Assembly (NCBI RefSeq): GCF_008120935.1
Contig: NZ_RDBO01000020.1
Coordinates: 1,070,101 to 1,103,278 of the forward strand
Direction of reading: 5' to 3'
DNA length: 33,178 nt
Source of the DNA: Streptomyces sp. sk2.1
GTDB taxonomy: Bacteria > Actinomycetota > Actinomycetes > Streptomycetales > Streptomycetaceae
The notes beneath the pieces were generated by a model that worked only from the letters and a program-made list of their open reading frames with translations, did no database searches and was not told the DNA's origin. Positions 1 through 7,558 of this stretch are shown here, in pieces. The position numbers were made by a program, and so were the translations under genes. The first letter of the stretch is position 1. Each line of letters begins with the position of its first letter.

Positions 1-710
1 GGCGCACCTCGTGGTCGTCGGCAAGCGGGCCGAGGACGGACCCGTCGCGCAGGCCATCGAACGGCACGGCCTCCAAGGCGCCGTCGAGTTCGTCAAGGGC
101 ATCAGCGACGCCGAACTCGTCGACCTCGTGCGCGGCGCCCAGATCGCCTGCGTCCCCTCGCTGTACGAGGGCTTCTCGCTGCCCGCCGCCGAGGCCATGG
201 CCACCGGCACGCCCCTGGTCGCCACCACCGGCGGCGCGATCCCCGAGGTCGCCGGACCCGACGGCGAGACCTGCCTGGCCGTGCCGCCCGCCGACCCCGG
301 GGCCCTGGCCGACGCGCTCGGCCGGCTGCTCGCCGACCCGGAGCTGCGGGCCCGGCTCGGTGCCGCGGGCCGTGAGCGGGTGCTGTCCCGGTTCACCTGG
401 AAGCAGGCCGCCATCGGCACCGCGGCCCTCTACCGCGAGGCGATCGCCGCCCGGTCCGGCGCCGGCCGCCGGCGCTCCGCCGGTGGTGGCGACCAGGGGC
501 GTGCCGGTGGCCATGGCCTCGGCGGCGGGCAGCGAGAAGCCCTCGTACAGCGAGGGGACGCAGGCGATCTGGGCGCCGCGCACGAGGTCGACGAGTTCGG
601 CGTCGCTGATGCCCTTGACGAACTCGACGGCGCCTTGGAGGCCGTGCCGTTCGATGGCCTGCGCGACGGGTCCGTCCTCGGCCCGCTTGCCGACGACCAC
701 GAGGTGCGCC
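1..710. repeat. Left-end fold-back: perfect 234-bp inverted repeat with 242-bp spacer
   Basis: Bases 1-234 are the exact reverse complement of 477-710 (position i pairs with 711-i). The match breaks at 235/476. The spacer 235-476 continues the glycosyltransferase reading frame of the outer (+) arm naturally, while the inner (-) copy loses its frame at 477, so the abnormal junction is 476/477. Joining the minus-strand part (1079 nt) to the spacer (242 nt) gives about 440 codons, a normal length for a family 4 glycosyltransferase. This suggests one gene folded on itself, not two genes. A true inverted duplication cannot be excluded from sequence alone. Confidence 0.95.
2..476 (+). CDS. Glycosyltransferase family 4, C-terminal part (outer arm and spacer of the fold-back)
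   Basis: The frame is open from the first bases of the window and encodes the C-terminal Rossmann half of a GT-B glycosyltransferase of family GT4 (RfaB/mannosyltransferase type). Visible features are the beta strand LVVVGKRAEDG, the E-x7-E nucleotide-sugar-binding motif within EGFSLPAAEAMATGTPLVAT, and the following GGAIPEVAG segment. Next come helices rich in Ala, Leu and Arg ending near SRFTWKQAAIGTAALYREAI, as at the usual end of this family. No stop is met before the fold-back junction at 476; beyond it the frame runs antisense through the other copy. The first 234 nt duplicate 477-710 exactly. It is probably the missing 3-prime end of the minus-strand gene rather than a second gene. Confidence 0.8.
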
Positions 711-1555
711 CGCGGGTTGTCGGCGCGGAGCTTGGCGAGGGCGTCGACGAGGTGGACGAGGCCCTTCAGCGGGACGTCGGCGCTGGAGGTGGTGACGATC
801 CGGCCGGGTATCTCGGCGACCGACGGGTCGGGGGACCACAGGTCGGTGTCGGCGCCGATGTGGACGACGTGGATGCGGTCCGGGCGCACCCCGAGGTGGT
901 CGACGATCTCCTGCCGGGAGGAGCCGGAGACGGTGAGCACGGAGGGCAGTCGGCGCGCGACCCGCTTCTGCATGCGGGTGAAGCCGTACCAGCGGCGCAC
1001 GGAGGCGCGGCGGCGGCGGGTCCCGGCGGCGTCGAGTTCCAGCTGCCGGTCGACGGTGATGGGGTGGTGGATCGTGGTGACGAGCGGGGCGCCGAGGTCG
1101 GCGAGCAGTCCGTAGCCGAGGGTCTGGTTGTCGTGGACGACGTCGAACTCGCCGCGGCGGGCGGCGAGGTGGCGCCGGGCACGCAGGCTGAAGGTGAGCG
1201 GTTCCGGGAAGCCGCCGGTCCACATGGTGGCGACCTCGGCGAGGTCGATCCAGTCGCGGTACTCGTCGCGCTTCGGGGTGCGGAACGGGTCCGGCTGGCG
1301 GTAGAGGTCCAGGCTCGGCAGCTCGGTGAGCGGGACGCCCTCGTCGAGCACCGGGTAAGGCTGGGCACCGATCACCTCGACGCCGTGGCCGAGCCGGGCG
1401 AGCTCACGGGCGAGGTGGCGGACGTAGACGCCCTGGCCGCCGCAGAAAGGATTGCCCTTGTAGGTGAGGAGTGCGATGCGCAACGGGCGGTCGTCGGCGG
1501 TGCCGGACGTGTTCGGGCCCGTACGGGGGCCCGACTCTATGGCCTCAGCGGTCAC
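477..1555 (-). CDS. Glycosyltransferase family 4, N-terminal part, cut by the fold-back
   Basis: GT-B fold glycosyltransferase, expected to transfer a sugar from a nucleotide-sugar donor to an unknown acceptor in the cytoplasm. The GTG start at 1555 is preceded by a GAAGGGGG ribosome site and gives a short polar leader of about 24 residues before LRIALLTYKGNPFCGGQGVY, the glycine-rich N-terminal Rossmann strand of GT4 enzymes. Further on are DVVHDNQTLGYG, TTIHHPITVDRQ, VLTVSGSSRQEI and the C-domain entry VVHIGADTDLWSPDP, then EGFSLPAAEAMATGTPLVAT. The frame is lost at 477 where the sequence turns back on itself; about 80 C-terminal residues are missing here but present at 235-476 on the other strand. 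It is divergent from kstR, with a KstR-type box 56 bp upstream of the start, so it may belong to the KstR regulon. The acceptor sugar or lipid cannot be told. Confidence 0.85.
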
Positions 1556-1610
1556 ACTCGGCCCCCTTCATCACTGCGTTTCCGCCGGAGCGTAACCGCT
1601 CACGCTAATC

Positions 1611-1624
1611 TAGAACAAGTTTCA
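1611..1624. promoter_or_regulatory. KstR operator between the glycosyltransferase gene and kstR
   Basis: TAGAACAAGTTTCA matches the published actinobacterial KstR consensus TnnAACnnGTTnnA at all eight specified positions. It lies 56 bp before the GTG of the glycosyltransferase and 163 bp before kstR. Autoregulation of kstR through such a box is established in Mycobacterium; here it is inferred from the motif and position. Confidence 0.7.
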
Positions 1625-1786
1625 GACTGGATCGTTCAATGAGCTACGAATCTACCGGCAGGTAGCGTCGGTGCAACGGCCGGATCAGGTGATTCGCGCC
1701 ACCACCGGGCCCCCTGGCATGCTGTCGCCGCCGGGAGACCGAGCGCCTCCCTCCGATCGCGGACAGCAGCCATGGATGGGGGACAC

Positions 1787-2398
1787 ATGACCGCGGAAGC
1801 CAGACCGGCGTTGCCGCCCCTGACCGAACGACAGGAGGCCCGCCGCCGCCGCATCCTGCACGCCAGCGCCCGGCTCGCCGGACGGGGCGGTTTCGAGGCG
1901 GTGCAGATGCGCGAGGTCGCGGAGGCCGCCGGGGTCGCGTTGGGCACCCTGTACCGCTACTTCCCCTCCAAGATCCATCTGCTGGTCGCCACCATGCAGG
2001 ACCAGCTCCAGCACATGCACGCGACGCTGCACAAGCATCCCCCGGCCGGGGACGACGCGGCACAGCGGGTCGCCGACACCCTGATGCGGGCGTTCCGCGC
2101 GCTCCAGCGCGAGCCGCACCTGGCGGACGCGATGGTGCGGGCGCTGACCTTCGCGGACCGCAGCGTCAGCCCGGAGGTGGACACGGTCTCGCGGATCACC
2201 ACGACGATCATCCTGGACGCGATGGGGCTGGAGCACCCGACGCCGGAGCAGCTCTCCGCGGTCCGGGTCATCGAGCACACCTGGCACTCGGCGCTGATCA
2301 CCTGGCTGTCGGGGCGGGCGTCGATCGCCCAGGTGAAGATCGACATCGAGACGGTGTGCCGACTGATCGACGTGACCCGGCCGCCGGAAGAGCCCTGA
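1787..2398 (+). CDS. kstR: TetR-family repressor of cholesterol catabolism, KstR
   Basis: TetR-family repressor of 203 residues. The N-terminal helix-turn-helix reads RRRRILHASARLAGRGGFEA, then VQMREVAEAAGVALGTLYRY and FPSKIHLLVATMQDQL. It is close to Mycobacterium KstR, which has the same VQMR, GTLYRYFPSK and HLLV core, as I recall that protein. The C-terminal ligand domain keeps KstR-like segments such as ADAMVRALTFADRS, SEVDTV-type PEVDTVSR, and WHSALITWLSGRAS. In mycobacteria KstR represses sterol-degradation genes and is released by 3-oxo-4-cholestenoyl-CoA-type ligands; the same role is inferred here. The start at ATG 1787 is chosen for its GGGGGA site five bases upstream; ATG 1772 is in frame but has no ribosome site. 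A consensus KstR box lies upstream, and others lie at the thiolase/P450 pair 21 kb away. Confidence 0.88.
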   Translation: MTAEARPALPPLTERQEARRRRILHASARLAGRGGFEAVQMREVAEAAGVALGTLYRYFPSKIHLLVATMQDQLQHMHATLHKHPPAGDDAAQRVADTLMRAFRALQREPHLADAMVRALTFADRSVSPEVDTVSRITTTIILDAMGLEHPTPEQLSAVRVIEHTWHSALITWLSGRASIAQVKIDIETVCRLIDVTRPPEEP

Positions 2399-2531
2399 TC
2401 CCGGGGTTCGCCTTACCACACACTCCCTTCCCTCCGCAGCGCTTTCATCACATCCCCCTCACCTTTCTCTCCGAAAGGGCCACAGGTCGCTCCTTAACAT
2501 GGGCATGACCAGCACCGATGGAGAGGAATAC

Positions 2532-2873
2532 ATGTCCGACCAGATGAACAACGCGGGTGTCGCGACGGGGACGCAGGCCCCGGGATACGCCGCCCAGCCC
2601 CCGGCCGGTCACGGGTACCCCATGGCCCCCCAACTCCCCAGCGGCAGGGCGACGGCCTCGATGGTGCTCGGCATCCTCGGCCTGGTCCTGATCCCGATCA
2701 TCCTGCCGATCATCGCGCTGTGCCTCGGCATATCGGCCAAGCGCATGGCGGACCGGGGCGAGGGCGGCGGTCGCGGCCAGGCCGTCACGGGCATCGTGCT
2801 GGGCACCATCGGCATCGTCTTCGCCGCGATCGGCGCGACCGTGGCCACGATCCAGGCGGTCGGCGCGTTCTGA
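2532..2873 (+). CDS. Small DUF4190-type membrane protein
   Basis: Protein of 113 residues with an N-terminal Pro/Gly/Ala/Tyr-rich cytoplasmic tail of about 40 residues (TQAPGYAAQPPAGHGYPMAP). Two hydrophobic segments follow: ASMVLGILGLVLIPIILPII with its extension, and TGIVLGTIGIVFAAIGATVA. Between them is a charged loop (AKRMADRGEGGGRGQ). The repeated pattern A-(S/T)-x-V-L-G-I-(L/I)-G-(L/I) is that of the DUF4190 family, small Streptomyces membrane proteins of unknown function. The start at ATG 2532 has a GGAGAGG site six bases upstream; an in-frame ATG at 2499 would add 11 residues but lacks one. No neighbour shares its operon. Confidence 0.75.
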   Translation: MSDQMNNAGVATGTQAPGYAAQPPAGHGYPMAPQLPSGRATASMVLGILGLVLIPIILPIIALCLGISAKRMADRGEGGGRGQAVTGIVLGTIGIVFAAIGATVATIQAVGAF

Positions 2874-2950
2874 CGCCCGTCCGCACGGACGCAGGGCTCC
2901 CGGCCGCACCCGGAAAGCCTCGCGACCGGTCCGGGGCGCTCTCGCCGGCC

Positions 2951-3165
2951 CCCGGGGCTTCCCGCCCCCGACTCCCGGTCGACGGCCCGGGACTCCCCCT
3001 CCGGGGCTCCCGGTCGACGACGCCCGGGACTTCCCCTTCCGATTCCGAGACCCCGGTCGCCAACGCCCGGGCCCCCTCTTCCGAGGCCCCGGTCAACGAA
3101 GCCCGGGACTTGCCCCCTTCCGATTCCGAGGCCGCTGGTCAACAGCGCCCGAGACCCCCGGTCAC
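2951..3165. repeat. Degenerate GC-rich direct repeats in a gene-free spacer
   Basis: The 328-bp gap between the DUF4190 gene and the PucR regulator is mostly made of five or six diverged units, each opening with CCCGGG(A/C/G)CTT and ending near CCCGGTC(A/G)ACG. Approximate units are 2951-2985, 2986-3022, 3023-3065, 3066-3101, 3102-3147 and a partial one to 3165. Units 3023-3065 and 3102-3147 share CTTCCGATTCCGAG and are the closest pair. Both strands have open frames here, but they are Pro/Arg-rich and repeat-driven, so I see no gene. Confidence 0.7.
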
Positions 3166-3225
3166 CGTTTCCGGCCGCCCGTCAGCGTTTCCGGCCGCCC
3201 GTCAGCGTTTCCGGCCGCCCGTCAG
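3166..3225. repeat. Three perfect copies of a 20-bp tandem repeat spanning the PucR stop codon
   Basis: CGTTTCCGGCCGCCCGTCAG occurs three times head to tail at 3166, 3186 and 3206. On the minus strand the innermost copy encodes the last residues of the PucR regulator (TGGRKR) and the TGA stop falls at its junction with the next copy. The gene's own 3-prime end has therefore been duplicated downstream twice. Confidence 0.95.
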
Positions 3226-5181
3226 CAGATGCAGCCGCAGGGCGAGTTGGAGCTCCAGCGCCCGGCCGGGCTCGTTCCAGTCCGGCCCCAGCAGCGCCTG
3301 CACCCGGTCCAGCCGCTGCACGACCGTGTTGACGTGCACGTGGAGTTCGTCCTTGGCCCGGACGAGGCTGCCGCCGGACCCGAAGTAGGCGCCGAGGGTG
3401 CGCACCAGTTGGGTGCCGCGTCGCGCGTCGTACTCCAGCAGCGGCCCCAGCGTCGCCGCCACGAAACCGTCGACGTCCTGCGCGTTGCCCAGCACCACGC
3501 CCAGGAAGCCGAGTTCCTCGACGCAGGCCCCTTCCCCCGTGCGCCCCAGGACCCGCATGGCGTTCAGGCAGCGGGTGGCCTCCTGGTGGGCTCGGACCAG
3601 TTCCCGGACCCCGCCGGCCGGGCCCGCGGCGGCGACGGTGACGGGGGTCTGGGCCAGCTGCCCGAGCCGCTCCGCCGCGGCGCGGGCCGCGTCACCGGCC
3701 GCCGTCGCGTCGGCCGTCGTCAGCAGCACCACGCTGCCGGCGTGCTCCGCGGACACCCCGTGGACGTCGCCGCCGAACAGGTAGCGCACCGCGGCGGGGG
3801 CCAGCCGCTCCCGGGCACCGCCCTCGGCGACCTCGGCCACCAGCAACATGTGCGGGCGGTCGAGGTCGACGCCCAGGCGACGGCCGCGTTCGGCGAGGCC
3901 CTCCGGGTCGCGGTCGGCGCCCGTCAGCAGGTCGGTGATCAGCTCGCCGCGGACGCGGTTCTCGGTCTCGGCGACGGTGCGCCGCAGCAGCAGGAGCAGT
4001 CCGGTGACCACGGCGGCCCGTTCGTAGAGCCGCCGGTCGGAGTCGTCGAGCCGCCCGTCCCGGTGCAGGACCAGCCCGGCGAGGAGTTCCCGCCCGGCCA
4101 GGACCGCGCAGATCCACCGGCCGTCGCGGTGCACGGCCCGGGCGCCGGTACGGGACTCCTCGGCGGTCTCGGCCAGCCAGCCGGCGTCCATGGCGTCGGG
4201 GGTGAAGTCGGTGCCGTCGGGCCGGACGGCCGCCAGGGGACGCCCGGCCGGATCGTGGATGGTGAGCGGGGAGTCCAGCAGCCCGGCGACCGCCGCGGCG
4301 ACGTCCTTGACCTCCCGGCCGCGCAGCACCAGGTCGGTCAGCCGGTCGTGGGACTCCTCGGCCCGTCGCATGGCCGCCGAGTGCTCCCGCACCGCCGCGT
4401 TCGCCTCGGCCAACTCCGCGTTGGTGAGGGCGAGTTCGTCCAGTGCGGAGCGGGTGTCGGCGAGCGCGCGGGCGGTGTCGATGGCGATCGCCGCGTGGGC
4501 GGCGAGCGAGCAGAGCAGGGCGACCTCGTCGGGGCTGAAGACCCGGGCGGCGCGGTCGGCGGCGAAGAGAACGCCGATGACCTTTCCCGTACCGCCCCGG
4601 CTGGACCCGAGCAGCAGCGGGACGCCCAGGATGGCGACGAGCCCCTCGTCCAGCACTCCGGCGTTGATGTTGGGGGTGTGGTGGAAGCGGTCGTCGGTGC
4701 GGTAGTCGGGGGTCGCGTACGGTCGCGCGGTCTGCGCCACCAGGCCGCCGAGCCCGTGCCCGAGTTCCAGCCGCAGCCGTTGGAAGACCACCGACACCGA
4801 CCCGTCGGTGACCCGCATGTAGGTGTCCCCCGCCTCCTCGTCGGGGAGCGTGAGGTACGCGGTGTCCGTACCGAGCAGCATCCTGGCCCGGCGGACGATC
4901 GCCTTCAGCACCGCGTCCAGGTCGCGGGAGGCGGCGAGATCGCCCGCGGTGTCGAAGAGGGCGGTGAGCTGGAGCTCGCGCCGCCGGTGCTGCCGCAGGA
5001 CGCCCCTGATCCGCAGCGCGGTGGCGGTGGCCCGCTCCACCTCGGCCAGGTCCCCCGGCGGCACCCCGTCCGCCCGCGCCTGCGAGGAGACGGCCCCCAG
5101 CGCCTCGGCGGGGGCGTCGTCGGCCAGCAGGTCGAGCAGACGGCGCAGATGGGGAGCGGCGGAGGCGGACGGTTCGGTCAT
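3202..5181 (-). CDS. GAF-domain PucR/CdaR-type transcriptional regulator
   Basis: Regulator of 659 residues. An N-terminal helical region leads into RRRELQLTALFDTAGDLAAS and a GAF sensor domain (about residues 80-240: AYLTLPDEEAGDTYMRV, LGVPLLLGSSRGG, VIGVLFAADRAARVFSPDEV). A coiled-coil-like stretch follows (ELALTNAELAEANAAVREHS), then a PucR-like middle domain with RRTVAETENRVRGELITDLL. The C-terminal PucR/CdaR helix-turn-helix reads LVRAKDELHVHVNTVVQRLD and RVQALLG. This layout is common in Streptomyces and Rhodococcus regulators of catabolic genes, which often sit near aldehyde dehydrogenase genes, as here (about 2.6 kb away across the mobile elements). Start ATG 5181 has no strong ribosome site, so the N-terminus is approximate. 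The ligand is unknown. Confidence 0.88.
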   Translation of the reverse strand: MTEPSASAAPHLRRLLDLLADDAPAEALGAVSSQARADGVPPGDLAEVERATATALRIRGVLRQHRRRELQLTALFDTAGDLAASRDLDAVLKAIVRRARMLLGTDTAYLTLPDEEAGDTYMRVTDGSVSVVFQRLRLELGHGLGGLVAQTARPYATPDYRTDDRFHHTPNINAGVLDEGLVAILGVPLLLGSSRGGTGKVIGVLFAADRAARVFSPDEVALLCSLAAHAAIAIDTARALADTRSALDELALTNAELAEANAAVREHSAAMRRAEESHDRLTDLVLRGREVKDVAAAVAGLLDSPLTIHDPAGRPLAAVRPDGTDFTPDAMDAGWLAETAEESRTGARAVHRDGRWICAVLAGRELLAGLVLHRDGRLDDSDRRLYERAAVVTGLLLLLRRTVAETENRVRGELITDLLTGADRDPEGLAERGRRLGVDLDRPHMLLVAEVAEGGARERLAPAAVRYLFGGDVHGVSAEHAGSVVLLTTADATAAGDAARAAAERLGQLAQTPVTVAAAGPAGGVRELVRAHQEATRCLNAMRVLGRTGEGACVEELGFLGVVLGNAQDVDGFVAATLGPLLEYDARRGTQLVRTLGAYFGSGGSLVRAKDELHVHVNTVVQRLDRVQALLGPDWNEPGRALELQLALRLHLLTGGRKR

Positions 5182-5332
5182 GAGCGGTCGGCAATCGTCG
5201 GAAGCGGCGGGGGCACCGGCCGGCGCCCCCGCCGCGTTCGTACCCGCCCGACGGGCTCCGGCGCAAGACGCGGAGCGGGGTTTCCGCCCCGACCCACCGG
5301 GGCGCGGCGCAGCGTGGCAACGGAAAGGGCCC

Positions 5333-5803
5333 CTACCGCTCCGCGTCACCTCGCGCCCCGCCACCGGGCCAGAACTCGATCTTGCGAAGCCGCCAGATGT
5401 CTTCTTCCGGGCTCTTGCGGTAGAAGACGTTCGGCTGAATCGGCTCGCACAGCGCCATGAAGACATCCCCTTTGCGCAGGAATATCTCCTTCTCGAAGAG
5501 CGTCCCTCGACTCCTCCGCGCACGCACCACACGAAAGGTCAGGGTATGCGCCCCCGGAGAGAGGTCAACAAACTTCGGCCCCCTGAGCGTCGTCCCATCC
5601 TTGTGACAGAGCTCGACACCGCCGCGCTCGATCAGGACGATGGCCCATTTGAAAGTAAAACTGCGAAACGAGCTGCGCATATCCGCATGAAAGAGGAGTC
5701 CGGTCCTCCCGCGCCGGTTCGCACGCCCGAGAGCCGAACGAACACGCCGAGGAACTTTTTCGTCGTCGCCCAGGCAGGCCACTTCGAGCGGCTGCTTCTT
5801 CAC
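5333..5803 (-). CDS. Orphan hypothetical protein, lower GC than its surroundings
   Basis: Predicted protein of 156 residues that I do not recognise. The start is GTG 5803 (KKQPLEVACLGDDEKVPRRV), preceded by GGAAGGGG. There is no signal peptide or membrane segment. The centre looks beta-rich: FKWAIVLIERGGVELCHKDG, then FVDLSPGAHTLTFRVVRARR, where a L-x-P-G-x-H-x-L pattern resembles the strand-turn of PEGA-like beta domains, then EKEIFLRKGDVFMALCEPIQ. The C-terminus is charged and aromatic (EEDIWRLRKIEFWPGGG). Its codon third positions are more A/T-rich than those of the genes on either side, notably 5640-5760, suggesting recent transfer. It lies alone between the PucR gene (151-bp gap) and the terminator and mobile elements. 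Confidence 0.6.
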   Translation of the reverse strand: MKKQPLEVACLGDDEKVPRRVRSALGRANRRGRTGLLFHADMRSSFRSFTFKWAIVLIERGGVELCHKDGTTLRGPKFVDLSPGAHTLTFRVVRARRSRGTLFEKEIFLRKGDVFMALCEPIQPNVFYRKSPEEDIWRLRKIEFWPGGGARGDAER

Positions 5804-5875
5804 TTCGCACCCCTTCCCGCACGCACCAATGCTCGACGAACACCCCGACCGGTCCGACCCCGGGGGCACATGGGC

Positions 5876-5916
5876 GAGGTGGCCCGTACCGGTTTCGTTC
5901 CGGTGCGGGCCACCTC
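5876..5916. terminator. Strong 17-bp hairpin, probable terminator of the ALDH-ferredoxin operon
   Basis: Arms 5876-5892 and 5900-5916 pair over 17 bp with a single G-T wobble around the 7-base loop TTTCGTT. There is no long U-tract, as is usual for Streptomyces terminators. The only transcription unit that would naturally end here is the reverse-strand aldehyde dehydrogenase-ferredoxin operon, whose stop codon is now 1.64 kb away because a MITE and an IS701 element lie between. Confidence 0.65.
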
Positions 5917-5940
5917 GGCGGGAGCCGGTCGGGGCGGCTC

Positions 5941-6147
5941 CTAGGGCCTTCCGTTTGGATCAGGCCGGATCAGTGAGCGGGGTCCGGTGCGTGCGATCGC
6001 AAGGCGGAGGAGGGAGACAATGGCGGAGCCCTGGCGAGTGACGACAACGCGGCGAGCGATGGGGTCTCCCCCTGCTCGAGCGCAGCCGAGAGCTCGGGGA
6101 AGTACCGGGGCACGCGAGCCCGGCATGATCCAAACGAAAGGTCCTAG
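5941..6147. mobile_element. MITE-like non-autonomous element with CTAG flanks
   Basis: About 200 bp bounded by imperfect terminal inverted repeats just inside CTAG on both sides. The left end reads GGCCTTCCGTTTGGATCAGG after CTAG (5941-5944). The right end, read on the other strand, is GACCTTTCGTTTGGATCATG (ending at 6143, then CTAG 6144-6147). The ends share CGTTTGGATCA and most other positions, and resemble Streptomyces IS5-type ends that duplicate TA within CTAG. Inside are no transposase, a potential short frame from the ATG at 6020 that looks accidental, and an imperfect hairpin around CTCGAGCGCAGCCGAGAGCT (6075-6094). Mobilisation would need a transposase from elsewhere. Confidence 0.75.
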
Positions 6148-6160
6148 TAGTGCTTCGTTA
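6148..6160. repeat. IS701 terminal inverted repeat, left
   Basis: TAGTGCTTCGTTA, the exact reverse complement of 7546-7558. The next two bases differ (GG against CC) and then TT matches again. Confidence 0.93.
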
Positions 6161-6267
6161 GGTTCTGCGTCTGCTCTGGTTGCGGGGCAGGGGGCGGTTG
6201 CAGGTGGTGCAGGTGCCGTTCCAGCCCTTCAGCAGGCCCTGGAGGACGTCCAGGACCTGGTAAAGGG

Positions 6268-7539
6268 TCAGGCCGGCATGGGGACTTTTGGGTCGAGCCG
6301 CCGCAGGGTGAGGAAGGCCTGGGCGGCGGTGACCAGGGTGACGTGGTGGTGCCAGCCGCGCCAGGTGCGGCCCTCGAAGTGGTCCAGGCCCAGGCCGTGC
6401 TTGAGTTCGCGGTAGTCGTGTTCGATGCGCCAGCGCATCTTCGCCCACCGCACCAGGTCGGCAACGGGAGTCTCGGGCGGCAGGTTCGATATCCAGAAAC
6501 CCGTCGGCCCGTCCTGGTCCGCAGGCCATTCCACCAAGACGGTGGACGGGGGCAGGACGCCGTTCCATTGGTTGCGTCCGCCGCCTGCCGCTTGGGCGGC
6601 GGCCAGGGACTGCTTGCCCGCCGGGCGAACGGCCAGTACCGCGAACCGTGAGGTCATCGTGCCTTTACTGCCCTGTCGCCAGGCCACCTCAGCAAAGTGG
6701 TCGGCGGCAGCAGCCTCGGCAGCGTGGGCGGTAAGTGCTCGCGGCGTCGTCCGGTAACGGGCAAGCGTCGGTGGGCCCAGTCCTCCGTAATCCGGCTGGT
6801 GGGGCTCGATGTCCAGCTCGTGGGCGACTTCTTTCCCGGTCAGTGCCAGCACGTAGGACAGGCCCCGTTCCTCCAGGCCATGGCGGAAGGGGGTGCTGAC
6901 GCCGTAACCCGCATCCGCGACCACGACCGGGGCTTTCAGCCCCCACTCGCCCACGTTGTCCAGCAGCCTGAGCGCGAGGCGCCATTTCTCCTGGTGGACG
7001 ATGTCGTCGGGGACGCCGGCCCGGCGGCAGCGGCCCGGCTCGTCCGTCCACTCCCGGGGCAGATACAACTGCCAGTCCAGCGGACACGACGCGGTGTCGG
7101 TGGCAGCATGGACACTGACCGCGACCTGACAGTTCGCCCGCTTCCCGAGTGCTCCGCAGTACTGACGGGCCACCCCGGCAGAGGCGCGGCCACACTTGGG
7201 AAACGACACATCGTCGATCACCCACACCTGCGGTCTGATCACCTCCGACAGCCGCCGGGCGATCCGCCGCCGAACCGGCAACGGATCCCACGGCGACTGG
7301 CTCACGAACTGCTGCAGAGCCTGCATGTTCCCGTCCGGCAACCGCTCGGCCATCGGCTGGATCGACTTACGCCGCCCGTCCAGCATCAGACCCCGCAGAT
7401 AACACGCACCCCACCGGCGCTGATCCTGCCGCGGCAACGACCCGAACACATCACCCACGAACTCCGCCAACTCGTCTCGGAGCCGCTCGACATCCCCCAG
7501 TTTCACCCCCTGATGATGCCCACCACCAGGCAAGATCAC
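6268..7539 (-). CDS. IS701-family DDE transposase
   Basis: Transposase of 423 residues, close to the usual length for IS701 enzymes, catalysing cut-and-paste transposition. The N-terminal part has LGDVERLRDELAEFVGDVFG and RSIQP-type RKSIQPMAERLPDGNMQALQ. The likely DDE acidic residues are in VWVIDDVSFPKCG, VVVADAGYG and the Y(2)R(3)E(6)K-like segment RIEHDYRELKHGLGLDHFEG. GTG 7539 is taken as start; a GTG at 7506 (VKLGDVERL) is equally possible. The frame stops at VPMPA. Just past it, a different frame encodes LTLYQVLDVLQGLLKGWNG followed by a CTTC pair (about 6170-6270), which looks like a natural continuation. The copy may therefore have a 3-prime frameshift. Confidence 0.92.
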   Translation of the reverse strand: MILPGGGHHQGVKLGDVERLRDELAEFVGDVFGSLPRQDQRRWGACYLRGLMLDGRRKSIQPMAERLPDGNMQALQQFVSQSPWDPLPVRRRIARRLSEVIRPQVWVIDDVSFPKCGRASAGVARQYCGALGKRANCQVAVSVHAATDTASCPLDWQLYLPREWTDEPGRCRRAGVPDDIVHQEKWRLALRLLDNVGEWGLKAPVVVADAGYGVSTPFRHGLEERGLSYVLALTGKEVAHELDIEPHQPDYGGLGPPTLARYRTTPRALTAHAAEAAAADHFAEVAWRQGSKGTMTSRFAVLAVRPAGKQSLAAAQAAGGGRNQWNGVLPPSTVLVEWPADQDGPTGFWISNLPPETPVADLVRWAKMRWRIEHDYRELKHGLGLDHFEGRTWRGWHHHVTLVTAAQAFLTLRRLDPKVPMPA

Positions 7540-7545
7540 TCAAGG

Positions 7546-7558
7546 TAACGAAGCACTA
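7546..7558. repeat. IS701 terminal inverted repeat, right
   Basis: TAACGAAGCACTA, the exact reverse complement of 6148-6160, followed at once by the CTAG target copy 7559-7562. Confidence 0.93.

Larger units (their letters stand above)
6148..7558 (-). mobile_element. Complete IS701-family insertion sequence, 1411 bp, CTAG target duplication
   Basis: The element has 13-bp perfect terminal inverted repeats (TAGTGCTTCGTTA), one transposase gene on the minus strand, and a 4-bp direct repeat CTAG on each side (6144-6147 and 7559-7562). IS701 elements are known to duplicate a 4-bp YTAR target, which fits. The left CTAG is also the right flank of the MITE-like element, so the IS inserted exactly at its edge. 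On the right, CTAG supplies the TAG stop of the ferredoxin gene, so insertion left that frame intact. Confidence 0.92.

Noticed and set aside
11..1642. Long plus-strand frame of 543 codons at the left edge
   Set aside because: Only the first 476 bases are sense glycosyltransferase; the rest runs antisense through the minus-strand copy.
2951..3225. Possible CRISPR array
   Set aside because: Units are adjacent or diverged, without constant-length unique spacers, and no cas genes are present.
3229..5460. Long plus-strand open frame opposite the PucR gene
   Set aside because: It is the antisense shadow of a gene with clear GAF and PucR motifs and has no recognisable domain.
6020..6143. Small gene inside the MITE-like element
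   Set aside because: A short Arg/Pro-rich frame with no ribosome site or family features; it lies within terminal repeats of a non-autonomous element.
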